64,000 nt of DNA. Origin: a bacterium (GTDB taxonomy: Bacteria; AUK180). Below, piece after piece: positions 8,764 through 17,362 of the stretch. The notes beneath the pieces are model-generated. The model had not been told where the DNA came from. It worked only from the letters and a program-made list of their open reading frames with translations, and did not search any database. The stretch lies in NCBI GenBank assembly GCA_023144005.1, contig JAGLGN010000034.1, positions 15,809 to 79,808 on the forward strand. Reading direction: 5' to 3'. The translations under genes and the position numbers were made by a program. Each line of letters starts with the position of its first letter. Position 1 is the stretch's first letter.

Positions 8764-11051
8764 TTTTCCATAAGCTCCAGAATATATTCGGGTTTCATGG
8801 GGAAACGCACCGCTCGGACACCGACAGCATTGTAAAGCGCGTTCGCGATCGCCGGGATGGGGCCGTTTATGCCTATCTCGGAAACCGATTTCGCGCCGAA
8901 TGGCCCCGATGGCTCAAATGTGCTGAATAATTTGATCTCCAGGCCTTGAACATCTTCAATATTGTAGATCTTGTAATCCTGAAAGCTCCCATTCATCATC
9001 TTTCCCTTTTTATTGAAGAGATAGCCCTCGGTCAAGGCATAGGAAAGGCCGTTGACAACCGCGCCTTCAACCTGCCCTTCAGCGAGTTTGGGATTGATCG
9101 CCGTGCCGCAATCCACACCGCACATATATTTTATTATCTCGATCTTGCCAGTCCATGTGTCAACCTCTATCTCGGTAAAGACACCCATGAAAGGCGGTGG
9201 AGATACAGGAGAGATATGCGAGCCGATATAACCGATCTGGAATTGATTATTGATATAGAGAGCATATTTCGCGATATCGCCGTATGTCTTGGTCTTTCCG
9301 TCCTTCTTACTTGTGGCAATACTGTTCTTGAGCTCAATTTCTTCTTGGGAACATTTGAGCATATCAGCCGCGACCATGCGGATCTGTTTCAGTACTTCTT
9401 CGCCTGTCACTTTCACCGCGCCGCCTGAAATATAAGTGGTTGAGGATGCATAAGCACCTACATCAAAAGGCGTCATATCGGTATCGGAGGAATATATAAT
9501 AATGTTATCGGTCGTTGTCTCCAATGCCTCAGCGGCGATCTGTGACAATACTGTATCCGAACCCGTACCAAGATCCGTTGCGCCAACATTCAGATTGAAG
9601 GAACCGTCATCGTTTATCTTTATTGACGCGGATGCCATATCAACAAGAGGTATACCCGAACCCTGCATGAATATCGCCATTCCCTTTCCTCTTCTGAACC
9701 TTCCCGTCTTCTCAGTATGGGGTTTGGTATCTGACCAATTCAGCCCCTCTTCTCCCCATTCAATGATCTCTGAAAGGGCGGTGGACTTGATAAATTGAGG
9801 CACACCCTCTTTTCCTTCGCCAAGTGCCGCGAATATGGGAGAGGTCTCATCCTTTTTGATGTGGTTTATCTTTCTTAATTGTACGGGGCACATCTTGAGC
9901 TTCTCCGCCAGAATGTCCATTGCCTGTTCGAGGCATGCATATCCCTGTGTCGCTCCATAACCTCTATATGCTCCGGCAACCGGAAGATTCGTATAAACCG
10001 TACTGCCGTTGAAGCGCACATTCTCTGCTCCGTAAAGCGGCAGGCATTTACTGCCGGCATTGAACATGACAGTGAGGGCATGTGATCCGTACGCGCCTGT
10101 ATTTGAGATAACATCCATCTCTACTGCATTCAGCATTCCGTCGACATTCGCTCCGAGCTTGACCTTCACCGCCATCGGATGCCGTGTCCTTGAGATGAAT
10201 TCCTCTTCTCTGGTCAATTCGATCTTCGCTGGACGGCCGGTAAGCTTTGTTATCATTCCCGCATAATACTCTAGATAGACCTCCTGCTTGGTCCCGAATC
10301 CTCCGCCGATCCTCGGCTTGACGACCCGGATATTCTTTTCCGGCATCTCAAGGACCTTTGCGCATATCCTTCTGACATGGAAAGGAACCTGTGTCGAAGT
10401 CCTTAGGACCAATCTGCCCTTTTCCTCAAGATAAGAGATGCAGATATGGGGCTCAATAGGAGTGTGTTGACTGTAATGTGTCTCGATCTCATACTCAACT
10501 GTAAATTCCGAATCAGCCAGGGCTTTTTCAACATCTCCGACCTTCACATCAACATGGCCGGCGAGGTTTTTCTCCCTATCGTATATTCCAAAGGAATCCT
10601 CTTCGTCATGGATAACGGGAACACCGGGTTTAGAGGCATCCGCAATGCTGAGCACTGCTTCCAATTCCTTGTATTCCACCTTTATCAGTTTTATCGCCTC
10701 CAGAGCGATCTCAGCGGTATCGGCGGCAACAGCGGCGACCGGGTCTCCGACATATCGTACTTTCTTATCGAACATATATGTATCATATGGTGATGGCTCG
10801 GGATGTCCCTGACCGGCGGTAGTATGGGGTATCCTGGGGGTATTTCCATGATGAATGACCGCATGCACCCCGGAAAAAGCTTCCGCAGCGGAGGTATCTA
10901 TGCTCAGTATTTCCGCATGGGCATGAGGGCTCTTCATGAATTTCACTATCAGAAGCTCCCTGAAATCCATATCATCCACAAAAAGGGCTTTTCCGGCGGC
11001 AAGTGATAATCCGTCAACCTTCAATCTGCTTTGATTTACTTCTTTAAACAT
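8760..11051 (-). CDS. xdhA: Molybdenum hydroxylase (xanthine dehydrogenase type) molybdopterin subunit
   Basis: A 763-residue large subunit of the xanthine dehydrogenase family. The N-terminal a/b-hammerhead domain (GKALFVDDM...MKSPHAHAEI) is followed by the molybdopterin-binding domains: GGGFGTKQEVYLEYY (about 255-270), GAYRGYGATQGYACLEQA (about 360-375), and a C-terminal GAKSVSEIGINGPIPAIANAL carrying the conserved active-site Glu. The length fits the family's separate-subunit form. It overlaps the iron-sulfur subunit by one base and the deaminase by four, and forms one enzyme with the next two genes. Xanthine or hypoxanthine oxidation is the natural guess from the neighbours; substrate cannot be fixed from motifs, and CO, nicotinate and purine hydroxylases share this scaffold. 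Confidence 0.85.
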   Translation of the reverse strand: MFKEVNQSRLKVDGLSLAAGKALFVDDMDFRELLIVKFMKSPHAHAEILSIDTSAAEAFSGVHAVIHHGNTPRIPHTTAGQGHPEPSPYDTYMFDKKVRYVGDPVAAVAADTAEIALEAIKLIKVEYKELEAVLSIADASKPGVPVIHDEEDSFGIYDREKNLAGHVDVKVGDVEKALADSEFTVEYEIETHYSQHTPIEPHICISYLEEKGRLVLRTSTQVPFHVRRICAKVLEMPEKNIRVVKPRIGGGFGTKQEVYLEYYAGMITKLTGRPAKIELTREEEFISRTRHPMAVKVKLGANVDGMLNAVEMDVISNTGAYGSHALTVMFNAGSKCLPLYGAENVRFNGSTVYTNLPVAGAYRGYGATQGYACLEQAMDILAEKLKMCPVQLRKINHIKKDETSPIFAALGEGKEGVPQFIKSTALSEIIEWGEEGLNWSDTKPHTEKTGRFRRGKGMAIFMQGSGIPLVDMASASIKINDDGSFNLNVGATDLGTGSDTVLSQIAAEALETTTDNIIIYSSDTDMTPFDVGAYASSTTYISGGAVKVTGEEVLKQIRMVAADMLKCSQEEIELKNSIATSKKDGKTKTYGDIAKYALYINNQFQIGYIGSHISPVSPPPFMGVFTEIEVDTWTGKIEIIKYMCGVDCGTAINPKLAEGQVEGAVVNGLSYALTEGYLFNKKGKMMNGSFQDYKIYNIEDVQGLEIKLFSTFEPSGPFGAKSVSEIGINGPIPAIANALYNAVGVRAVRFPMKPEYILELMEK

Positions 11052-11515
11052 TATTCACTCCTCATTTTATCGGCGGAACGAATAACCGCATTTTCTATTT
11101 TCACATAACCGGTACATCTGCAGAGATTTCCCGACAACGCTTCTCTGATCTGTGTTAATGTGGGATCTTTCTCTTTATCAAGAAGTACCTTCGTCGCCAA
11201 TATCATCCCCGGGGTACAGAATCCGCATTGCACAGCGCCTTCTTCTACAAAGGTCCGCTGAATAATATGCGGCTCGTTGACCGTCCCGATCGCCTCTATC
11301 GTAGTGAGGGTATGTCCATCCGCCTGACCGGCGAATATGAGACATGAATTTACCAACTTCCCGTTTATAATGACCGCGCAGGAACCGCAATCACCGGTTG
11401 AGCATCCGCGCTTCGCGCCTTTATATCCTTCCCTTCGGAGGAGATCCAATAATTTTTCACCCGGATCGGCATTGAATACCTTTTTCACTCCGTTTATTGT
11501 TACCTTGATATCCAT
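11051..11515 (-). CDS. xdhC: Molybdenum hydroxylase [2Fe-2S] subunit
   Basis: A 154-residue electron-transfer subunit with both iron-sulfur sites intact. C38, C43, C46 and C58 form the plant-ferredoxin-type cluster (RGCSTGDCGSCAV...NSC). C97 and C100 (QCGFCTPGM) with C132 and C134 (LCRCTGY) form the second, helical-domain cluster. It passes electrons from the molybdenum centre to the FAD subunit. Its stop shares one base with the start of the large subunit, and it begins two bases after the FAD subunit gene ends. Gene symbol follows the E. coli order xdhA-Mo, xdhB-FAD, xdhC-FeS. Confidence 0.88.
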   Translation of the reverse strand: MDIKVTINGVKKVFNADPGEKLLDLLRREGYKGAKRGCSTGDCGSCAVIINGKLVNSCLIFAGQADGHTLTTIEAIGTVNEPHIIQRTFVEEGAVQCGFCTPGMILATKVLLDKEKDPTLTQIREALSGNLCRCTGYVKIENAVIRSADKMRSE

Positions 11516-11516
11516 C

Positions 11517-12290
11517 TTACTTCTCCTTCCATTCTCTGTATTGGCTTATCACGATCTTCTCCTTGAATTCGGGCTTGCCCCTGAGATCATCCATGAACTT
11601 CACTTCATTAAGCCGAGGCAAAAGTGTATTTATGAGAAATTCGTCATCTGCGGAATACATTATCCTGACAGGTTTTACGGTTGCAGACCCTACTGTGATA
11701 TGATCTCCTTCCTCACTATTGAGAACAATGAATATTGAGGTGGGGATATCCGATCTAGTACGGGCAAATCTTTTATAAAAGGGTTTGGTATCCTTGTATT
11801 TTGAGGGTAGAATAATGCTTGTCAGCAGCAGGCCTGTGTATGTTGAACGATTCGCTATAAAGGAGGATACCGGAACCGCTTTTACTCCGGAATCGGAAGT
11901 AAACATCAGTGTTGCCTCCAAAGCCAATAGCAACGGAGTTGTATCGTTCCAATGATATCCTGCCATCACATTCCCACCGATAGTCGCTATATTTCTAATT
12001 GTGATGGGGCCGCAATGAGAGGATACTTGTCCGACAAGGCCGCCGCAATATGAGAGTTCTGCTTCTATCAAATCAGTGAAAGTCACATTTGCGCCAATGT
12101 GAATATCGCCGTTCTCTTCTTTGATCCCCTTTAGTCCAAGATCCTGGATATCGATGATCGTATCCACCTTGGGAAATTTCATTTTCGCGACATAAGTACC
12201 CCCCGCAAGTATTTTGTGATCAGGGTTTTCAGCTGACAGACGATGAAATTCATTCAGATCCCGAGGCCTGAAATACTTCTTAACTTTCAT
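11517..12290 (-). CDS. xdhB: Molybdenum hydroxylase FAD-binding subunit
   Basis: A 257-residue flavin subunit of the CO/xanthine dehydrogenase medium-chain family. The FAD-binding pyrophosphate motif KILAGGTYVA (about residues 26-35) and the second motif TIRNIATIGGNVMAG (about 97-111) are present. The length is slightly below the usual 270-290 residues, mainly by a short C-terminal domain. It transfers electrons from the iron-sulfur subunit to an acceptor. The start overlaps hutI by 11 bases, which ties the oxidase to the imidazolonepropionase-like enzyme at the head of the operon. Confidence 0.87.
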   Translation of the reverse strand: MKVKKYFRPRDLNEFHRLSAENPDHKILAGGTYVAKMKFPKVDTIIDIQDLGLKGIKEENGDIHIGANVTFTDLIEAELSYCGGLVGQVSSHCGPITIRNIATIGGNVMAGYHWNDTTPLLLALEATLMFTSDSGVKAVPVSSFIANRSTYTGLLLTSIILPSKYKDTKPFYKRFARTRSDIPTSIFIVLNSEEGDHITVGSATVKPVRIMYSADDEFLINTLLPRLNEVKFMDDLRGKPEFKEKIVISQYREWKEK

Positions 12291-13515
12291 ATGTTCTCCT
12301 GTATATTATTTTTCCGTTCTTTACCGTATATCTGATATTGTTCATTCCCACCGCATAGAACATGGATTCAAGATCGGGAATATCCATTATTACCAGATCT
12401 CCATGCTTGCCGACCTCTATCGTACCCGTCATCTCAGCCATTTGCAGAGAAGCGGCAGGGTTTATGGTCAGGGCATTGAGGATCTCGTAAACATCCATTC
12501 CGCATTTCATAAATGCTATTTGTGCCAGAAATTGAATGTTTGAAGAATAGCATGTACCGGGATTAAAATCGGTCGCAAGCGATACCGGGATGCCCTTTTT
12601 GATCAAAAGTGAGGCATCTGGATAATCCTCGGTGCCTAGAGAGAATTGTGTCATGGGCAGTAAAGTGATATTAATCTTCTTGCGCGCAATGACCTCCAAT
12701 TCCTCATCGGTGAAGAAATCGAAGTGATCGATAGAGGTCAAGGGATATTTTTCCGCAAGCATACCGCCGCCGAATGAGGAAATCTCATTTGCATGTATTC
12801 TGACCCCGAGTCCGGCATTATCAGCTTCAGCGATCATTTCACCTGCCTGCTTCAGATCAAATGCGATATCCTCCACCCAAACATCAAAATAATCGGCAAG
12901 GCCATCATCAGCTACTTCTTTAATGGTGCTTTTCACCTGGGCGATGAATTCCTCGGATGATATACCCTTCGGCAGTAGATGCCCGCCGAGGTATGTGATC
13001 TTAATGTCGAGCTCCGATCCTTCCCTGTATCTGTTCAATACCTTCAAAAGTTTCAATTCACCTTTCCGATCGAGGGCATATCCGCTTTTGGCTTCAAAGG
13101 AAGTGATCCCCTGCGAAATAAATTGCCGGACATTTCTCTCAAGCACTTGAAATAGTTCTTCAGCGGAAGCGGCTCTTGCTTTTTCAATACTAGCGTGAAT
13201 GCCGCCGCCTCTTTCGGTGATCTCTTCGTAAGAGAGGCCTTTAAGGCGATCTATGAACTCATCCTGTCTCGTAGCGGCGAACACCGGATGTGTGTGAGAG
13301 TCGATGAAACCCGGAAGACAGATCCCGCCGAGGCAATCGACCACATCGTCAGCGCTGCCGTGAGAGATCCCTGTATCAATATCGGTTATTATGCCATTGC
13401 TGACCGCGATATCGCAATTACTGTATATCTTGACCGCACCCTGCAGAGCGCCCGCCTGGAAAGTGTTCCCATTCGAAGTGTATATTTTTGAGATATTCTT
13501 GAAAACAGTTTTCAT
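12280..13515 (-). CDS. hutI: Imidazolonepropionase (HutI) or related imidazolone hydrolase
   Basis: A 411-residue amidohydrolase. Metal ligands are H74 and H76 in GFIDSHTHPVF; the characteristic imidazolonepropionase segment FEAKSGYALDRKGELKLL lies near 145-165; later come YLGGHLLPKG, RIHANEIS and the catalytic Asp in LATDFNPGT. The classical reaction opens the imidazolone ring of imidazolone-5-propionate in histidine degradation. No hutH, hutU or hutG is present in the window, and the gene heads an operon with a molybdenum hydroxylase and a purine deaminase. An alternative is an imidazolonase of anaerobic purine breakdown, which would use the same chemistry on a related ring. The ATG is seven bases from a strong -10 box, so the mRNA is probably leaderless. 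Confidence 0.85.
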   Translation of the reverse strand: MKTVFKNISKIYTSNGNTFQAGALQGAVKIYSNCDIAVSNGIITDIDTGISHGSADDVVDCLGGICLPGFIDSHTHPVFAATRQDEFIDRLKGLSYEEITERGGGIHASIEKARAASAEELFQVLERNVRQFISQGITSFEAKSGYALDRKGELKLLKVLNRYREGSELDIKITYLGGHLLPKGISSEEFIAQVKSTIKEVADDGLADYFDVWVEDIAFDLKQAGEMIAEADNAGLGVRIHANEISSFGGGMLAEKYPLTSIDHFDFFTDEELEVIARKKINITLLPMTQFSLGTEDYPDASLLIKKGIPVSLATDFNPGTCYSSNIQFLAQIAFMKCGMDVYEILNALTINPAASLQMAEMTGTIEVGKHGDLVIMDIPDLESMFYAVGMNNIRYTVKNGKIIYRRTYES

Positions 13516-13522
13516 ACCGTTT

Positions 13523-13551
13523 ATTATACAATAAGATACGATTTATTTCAA
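13523..13551 (-). promoter_or_regulatory. Sigma70-type promoter of the hutI-xdh operon (leaderless)
   Basis: On the minus strand: TTGAAA (13551-13546), 17-base spacer, TATAAT (13528-13523). Seven bases separate the -10 box from the hutI ATG at 13515, so predicted transcription starts at or next to the A of ATG and leaves no room for a ribosome binding site. Confidence 0.75.
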
Positions 13552-13560
13552 AAATTATGA

Positions 13561-14427
13561 TTAGATGATTCTGGGAAGGCCGTCGCCGGAGAATGAGAGG
13601 AACATATCCTGATATACGGCGAAAACCTTGATCGCTTTTCCCGATTTTTTTATCAATTCTCTGGCTTCCTCGACCATAAGGTCCACGGCATCGTCGATAC
13701 GGTCCTGATTATGATGAAGAAATCCAATGCCCTTGACATCGGCCTTGATCGCGAGCTCTATGCTCTGAGATATGGTGGAATGCCCCCAGCCTTTGACCTT
13801 TGAATACTCATCATCCTTGTATTCTGTGTCATGCAGAAGAAGGTCCACCCCTTTTATCCTTTCTGCGCATTGATCAAGAGTCAGACCGCCTGGATGCGTC
13901 ATTCCCAGCTCATTATCGGTTAAAAAAGCAATTCTATAATCCTTATAGGTGATCAGAAAACCCGCACCGCCGTTAGGATGACTCAACGGAATGGGTTCCA
14001 GTGACACGCCGTCGATCTCGATACCACTCTTTTCAATGGTCTTATATGTGATCTGGCCGGCCGCTTCATCTAATGTTATGGGGAAATTGGGATTGACCAT
14101 GATACTTTGCAGCGACTCCTCAACAGAGGTCTGCATAAAATGTGTTTTATAGATGTTCACCGCACACTTATCGCAGTAAATAGGGCGGAAAAAGGGAAAA
14201 CCCAGGATATGGTCCCAATGCAGATGTGTGAAAAAGAGGTCGAACTCATGTATTCCCGACTCCAACAGTTCTGCCCCCAGCCTTCTGATGCCATTCCCCG
14301 CGTCGATAATAATAGCTTTATCATTGGGAGTTCTGATCTCTATACAAGTGGTGTCGCCACCGTACTTATTGTAATCTTTTCCCGAAACGGGAACAGATCC
14401 TCTACAACCCCAGACCTTAATAAACAT
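13561..14427 (-). CDS. MBL-fold metallo-hydrolase
   Basis: A 288-residue metallo-beta-lactamase-fold enzyme. The HxHxDH metal motif is complete at residues 68-73 (THLHWDH), with later ligands in PLSHPNGG, LTDNE, LLHDTEY and GWGHST. The N-terminus WGCRGSVPVSG and the ending LHHNQDR are typical of the phosphodiesterase-like branch close to RNase Z and class II cyclic-nucleotide phosphodiesterases. Substrate is not determined. The start has AGGTAAG in front of ATG, and its own promoter (14443-14470) plus a CRP-like palindrome (14499-14514) lie upstream, so it is regulated apart from both neighbours. Confidence 0.8.
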   Translation of the reverse strand: MFIKVWGCRGSVPVSGKDYNKYGGDTTCIEIRTPNDKAIIIDAGNGIRRLGAELLESGIHEFDLFFTHLHWDHILGFPFFRPIYCDKCAVNIYKTHFMQTSVEESLQSIMVNPNFPITLDEAAGQITYKTIEKSGIEIDGVSLEPIPLSHPNGGAGFLITYKDYRIAFLTDNELGMTHPGGLTLDQCAERIKGVDLLLHDTEYKDDEYSKVKGWGHSTISQSIELAIKADVKGIGFLHHNQDRIDDAVDLMVEEARELIKKSGKAIKVFAVYQDMFLSFSGDGLPRII

Positions 14428-14442
14428 TCTTACCTCGTACTG

Positions 14443-14470
14443 ATTTTATCATAAATATTTCCAATGTCAA
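14443..14470 (-). promoter_or_regulatory. Promoter of the MBL-fold hydrolase gene
   Basis: Minus strand: TTGACA (14470-14465), 16-base spacer, TAAAAT (14448-14443). The start codon at 14427 follows after a short leader carrying AGGTAAG. Confidence 0.7.
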
Positions 14471-14498
14471 TAGCATTACTAACAAAATTGCTTAATAA

Positions 14499-14514
14499 TG
14501 TGATATATTTCACA
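14499..14514. promoter_or_regulatory. CRP/FNR-type operator palindrome
   Basis: TGTGA, six bases, TCACA: an exact match to the E. coli CRP half-site pair. Its centre is about 70 bases upstream of the predicted transcription start of the MBL-fold gene, close to the class I activator position. It also lies just after the end of the Rhs-locus lipoprotein gene, so a chance or terminator-related palindrome is possible. Confidence 0.5.
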
Positions 14515-14551
14515 TATTGTTGTGGGTTTTACCTGTCGGGAGGGTATTTTC

Positions 14552-15907
14552 CTAAGAATCATTTGGTTCACGAATGCTTAATTTCATTAGAGAGATCTTT
14601 TTATCACACTCACCACTCTGAAGACTATTGAATAATACCAGATACTCATCTTCGGATATTTTTTGAATCTTTTTCAACCTCATATCATCTTGGTAAATAG
14701 TTTGAATTCCTTTTAATTTCTCTACCCAGTCGATATGCAGAATAACTGTTTCAGAATTTTGAATTTTCTTACCAAATACTAAACATCCGTCTTCGTAATT
14801 AATGAAGTGACCTGTAGATGTAATACCAGGAAATTTCCTACTCCATTCTTTCATACCTGCTTCATTAATCTTTATTACATAGAGTGGACTAGGACTTTCC
14901 AAATTGTCATGATGGCTTCCAATAATCATGTATCCTTCTGTCGATTCAATAATATGAAATGCATTGAAATATCCAGATTTCCGAAATAGTCTATTTGATT
15001 TCTCATATAAATTTTCCCATTGAACTGCACCCTTATGATCAAGTTTCGCTGAATAAATGTAGGGAAAAGCGTCTCCAATTATTATATATCCTCCGTCGGT
15101 AGTTTTTTGAACTTCTTGAATTCGAACATCTTCAGAAGTCATAAAACCACTTTGCCATTTCAATTCGGCCGTGAAATCAAAATTTCTGATTATATATTTC
15201 CTCGGTTCCTGCCACTTTCCTGTAATAACAGAAATCCCATCACTTGACTTGATGACTTGATTTATATACTCATTTTTCCCGCTTATAGGACGTTTTGAAA
15301 CGATATTTAACTTTGCGTTCACTTCAAAAAGATATACCTGACTTAGACTTCTATTCCCGGGGGGAAATTTCTCGCAAAAAACAAGAAAATAATCGGTTGA
15401 AGATGATAACACTTCATTCAACATATAGGATGACTCATCCTTTATTATCTCTCTGTTTATGACTTTCCCTGTTTTAGTCACTTCAGTAATAGCAATACTT
15501 TGGGGCAAAGAAATAGCTTCGCTTTGGGATTGAACACTAAATATAAGAATAGCTCCGCTTGAAAGCTTCATTATAGAAAAGGGATGTTCATTTGCACCAC
15601 TAACAATCTCAGTTTTATACATCCTCTTACCATTATCATCAACATACAGGATATTGATATTTGAAAATAAGCGAGGTGAGCCGGTAATTATATTCACTCC
15701 GTTGGGAACGCTAAATAGATCATCTGCAATAAAAGGCCCGAGATCGTTGTATTCTTTCCTAAAAATAATAGTAACTGGCGTAATGCCCTCTGACTGTATA
15801 GAAAGATCAAGTTCTGATTTTGTTATATCAGCCTTATTACAACCGGGAAGCAGAATTATCGCAAGTAAAATTAATAGCGCTTTCAAACAGTTCTGCAATT
15901 TTTTCAT
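14552..15907 (-). CDS. Lipoprotein with beta-propeller-like repeats, last gene of the Rhs locus
   Basis: A 451-residue lipoprotein: signal peptide with lipobox LLPGC, lipidated Cys23. The mature part has recurring blade-like segments of the form DGGY.I.GD...I.S.KLD..G...W (about 270-400), which suggests a beta-propeller. It probably sits on the periplasmic or outer face of the envelope. It begins eight bases after the orphan Rhs tail ends and is the last gene of that transcription unit, where immunity genes are often found. The propeller architecture is not a known immunity family to me, so that role is only inferred from position. Confidence 0.65.
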   Translation of the reverse strand: MKKLQNCLKALLILLAIILLPGCNKADITKSELDLSIQSEGITPVTIIFRKEYNDLGPFIADDLFSVPNGVNIITGSPRLFSNINILYVDDNGKRMYKTEIVSGANEHPFSIMKLSSGAILIFSVQSQSEAISLPQSIAITEVTKTGKVINREIIKDESSYMLNEVLSSSTDYFLVFCEKFPPGNRSLSQVYLFEVNAKLNIVSKRPISGKNEYINQVIKSSDGISVITGKWQEPRKYIIRNFDFTAELKWQSGFMTSEDVRIQEVQKTTDGGYIIIGDAFPYIYSAKLDHKGAVQWENLYEKSNRLFRKSGYFNAFHIIESTEGYMIIGSHHDNLESPSPLYVIKINEAGMKEWSRKFPGITSTGHFINYEDGCLVFGKKIQNSETVILHIDWVEKLKGIQTIYQDDMRLKKIQKISEDEYLVLFNSLQSGECDKKISLMKLSIREPNDS

Positions 15908-15915
15908 TATTCCTC

Positions 15916-16482
15916 CTATCTGTACAGATTTCTAGCATAAGTGTAGCAATGTTCTTTGCAGTTTCTCCCTCCAAAAGCAGCAGTTATCCCATTTAGCGCT
16001 GCGCGATTGTCCGCCGGGGCTCCCTCCTTGTCTTTTGATACAAATACCTCCCAAGCCAATTGTCCTGCATAAGCTTGAGGACCACCAAATAGATATGTCA
16101 GCATACATCCGCCGTAACAATGTTTAAATTTGTCAAAACCTCCAGCTTCGTTGAGCATAAATTTAATGAGCTTTTTATCAGTTTCACGATTCCTTACCTC
16201 ATTCTTATACCACTCACCCGCAGATTCTATGCCTTTTGTAATAAGGCCTTGAAAAAGAAACATCTGCAATAGCCTACCACTTGGTAACAAAAACCTCATT
16301 GCATCGAGAATAACACCAATTGATTGTGGAATCATTCCTGAAGGGTCTCTAAAATGAAGAGGACGGCTATCAACATAAACATAAGAATTTCCACATTTCA
16401 AGGGGTCCTTCCCTGAAAACATACCAACCGAACTATCCATCATCCTTGCTCTGTAATAATAATCTCCGGTCTCAATATTCAT
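15916..16482 (-). CDS. Orphan Rhs C-terminal tail (displaced toxin-tip cassette)
   Basis: A 188-residue ORF that begins inside what is normally the end of an Rhs core: NIETGDYYYRARMMDSS, then FSGKDP and the junction motif RDPSG. The resident Rhs protein carries nearly the same core end. After the junction the sequence diverges, but the last ~80 residues share a pattern with the resident tail: HC..GC, then GGP, GQ..W, D..A..GI, NC...C. No Rhs N-terminus or repeats precede it, and the ATG has only a poorly spaced AGGA, so it may be a silent recombination reserve rather than a translated protein. It lies between two putative accessory or immunity genes. Confidence 0.7.
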   Translation of the reverse strand: MNIETGDYYYRARMMDSSVGMFSGKDPLKCGNSYVYVDSRPLHFRDPSGMIPQSIGVILDAMRFLLPSGRLLQMFLFQGLITKGIESAGEWYKNEVRNRETDKKLIKFMLNEAGGFDKFKHCYGGCMLTYLFGGPQAYAGQLAWEVFVSKDKEGAPADNRAALNGITAAFGGRNCKEHCYTYARNLYR

Positions 16483-16527
16483 TTCCTATCTGGGATTTGA
16501 CAATACAAAACATAGATATTTTTATTA

Positions 16528-17355
16528 TTAGTTGGAATCATTCTTTTCCCAGATCTTCTGTTTTACAATATCTTTTATTCGGATTTTGCCGTATATTGAT
16601 GCAAATGTACCGTTACCACGGTCTTCTTTCGCTTCTATTTTCCCTTGTTTATTAACAAGAAAAGCATAATAAAATGAATTAATATCAAAATTGGCAGGTA
16701 ACTTACCTCTACAGGCCAACATAGATTGACGATTCAATATCTTACTTGCCTCATTCCAAGATATTGGTCCATAAAATAATATTTCCCCAAAGTTTACTAC
16801 CTTTTCTACTCCCTGTGGATCTCCAAAGTAGTCTACAATTTGTTCTTCTTTACTATTGATAAAATCAATTGAGGTAAAAGCCGAATTGCGTAATACTTCA
16901 TAGTAAACTTTCGGAGAGCTCCCTTTGATATTCCCATGATCGCTTTGGACAGATAATGATTCTCCTTGAAGGGCAAATGCTTCTAATTGATTTTCATCAT
17001 TGAAAGAAAAAAAGTAGAAGGCATAATAAGCCTCCAAATCACGTAGGGCTATCTCTGAATTATGCATCCTTTTCAATTCTTCTATATCGACTGAAGTACT
17101 TGTGATGGTTGGATAGTATAGCAATTTGCGATTGCCTTGAAAATGAATGTTGAGAACATAACCTTCATTACCTAATTTTTCTATAACTTTATCCATTGTG
17201 TCTCCGATTTTTATTCCCTCAATGTGCTTATTCAGAGAAGTTGTTCGTTTCAATTTTTTTACAAAAATAAATCCCTCTTTTCCTAAAGTATACAGGCCAA
17301 CTAAACATACAATCAGAAGAAAGGATATAATAATTTTTATAAATGTCGCTTTCAT
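16528..17355 (-). CDS. Membrane-anchored protein after the Rhs gene; possible immunity protein
   Basis: A 275-residue protein with an N-terminal hydrophobic helix (IIISFLLIVCLVGLYTLG, about residues 8-25) acting as membrane anchor or uncleaved signal. Two segments, IKIGDTMDKVIEKLGNEGYV (about 49-68) and IVDYFGDPQGVEKV, resemble the beginning of BamE/SmpA-like folds, but this is weak. It begins seven bases after the Rhs gene ends, the usual place for an immunity gene, and precedes the orphan tail. Its location on the membrane would fit a toxin acting in the periplasm or at the membrane. The gene is noticeably AT-richer than the housekeeping genes around the locus. No family is recognised with confidence. 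Confidence 0.6.
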   Translation of the reverse strand: MKATFIKIIISFLLIVCLVGLYTLGKEGFIFVKKLKRTTSLNKHIEGIKIGDTMDKVIEKLGNEGYVLNIHFQGNRKLLYYPTITSTSVDIEELKRMHNSEIALRDLEAYYAFYFFSFNDENQLEAFALQGESLSVQSDHGNIKGSSPKVYYEVLRNSAFTSIDFINSKEEQIVDYFGDPQGVEKVVNFGEILFYGPISWNEASKILNRQSMLACRGKLPANFDINSFYYAFLVNKQGKIEAKEDRGNGTFASIYGKIRIKDIVKQKIWEKNDSN

Positions 17356-17362
17356 ATTGATT

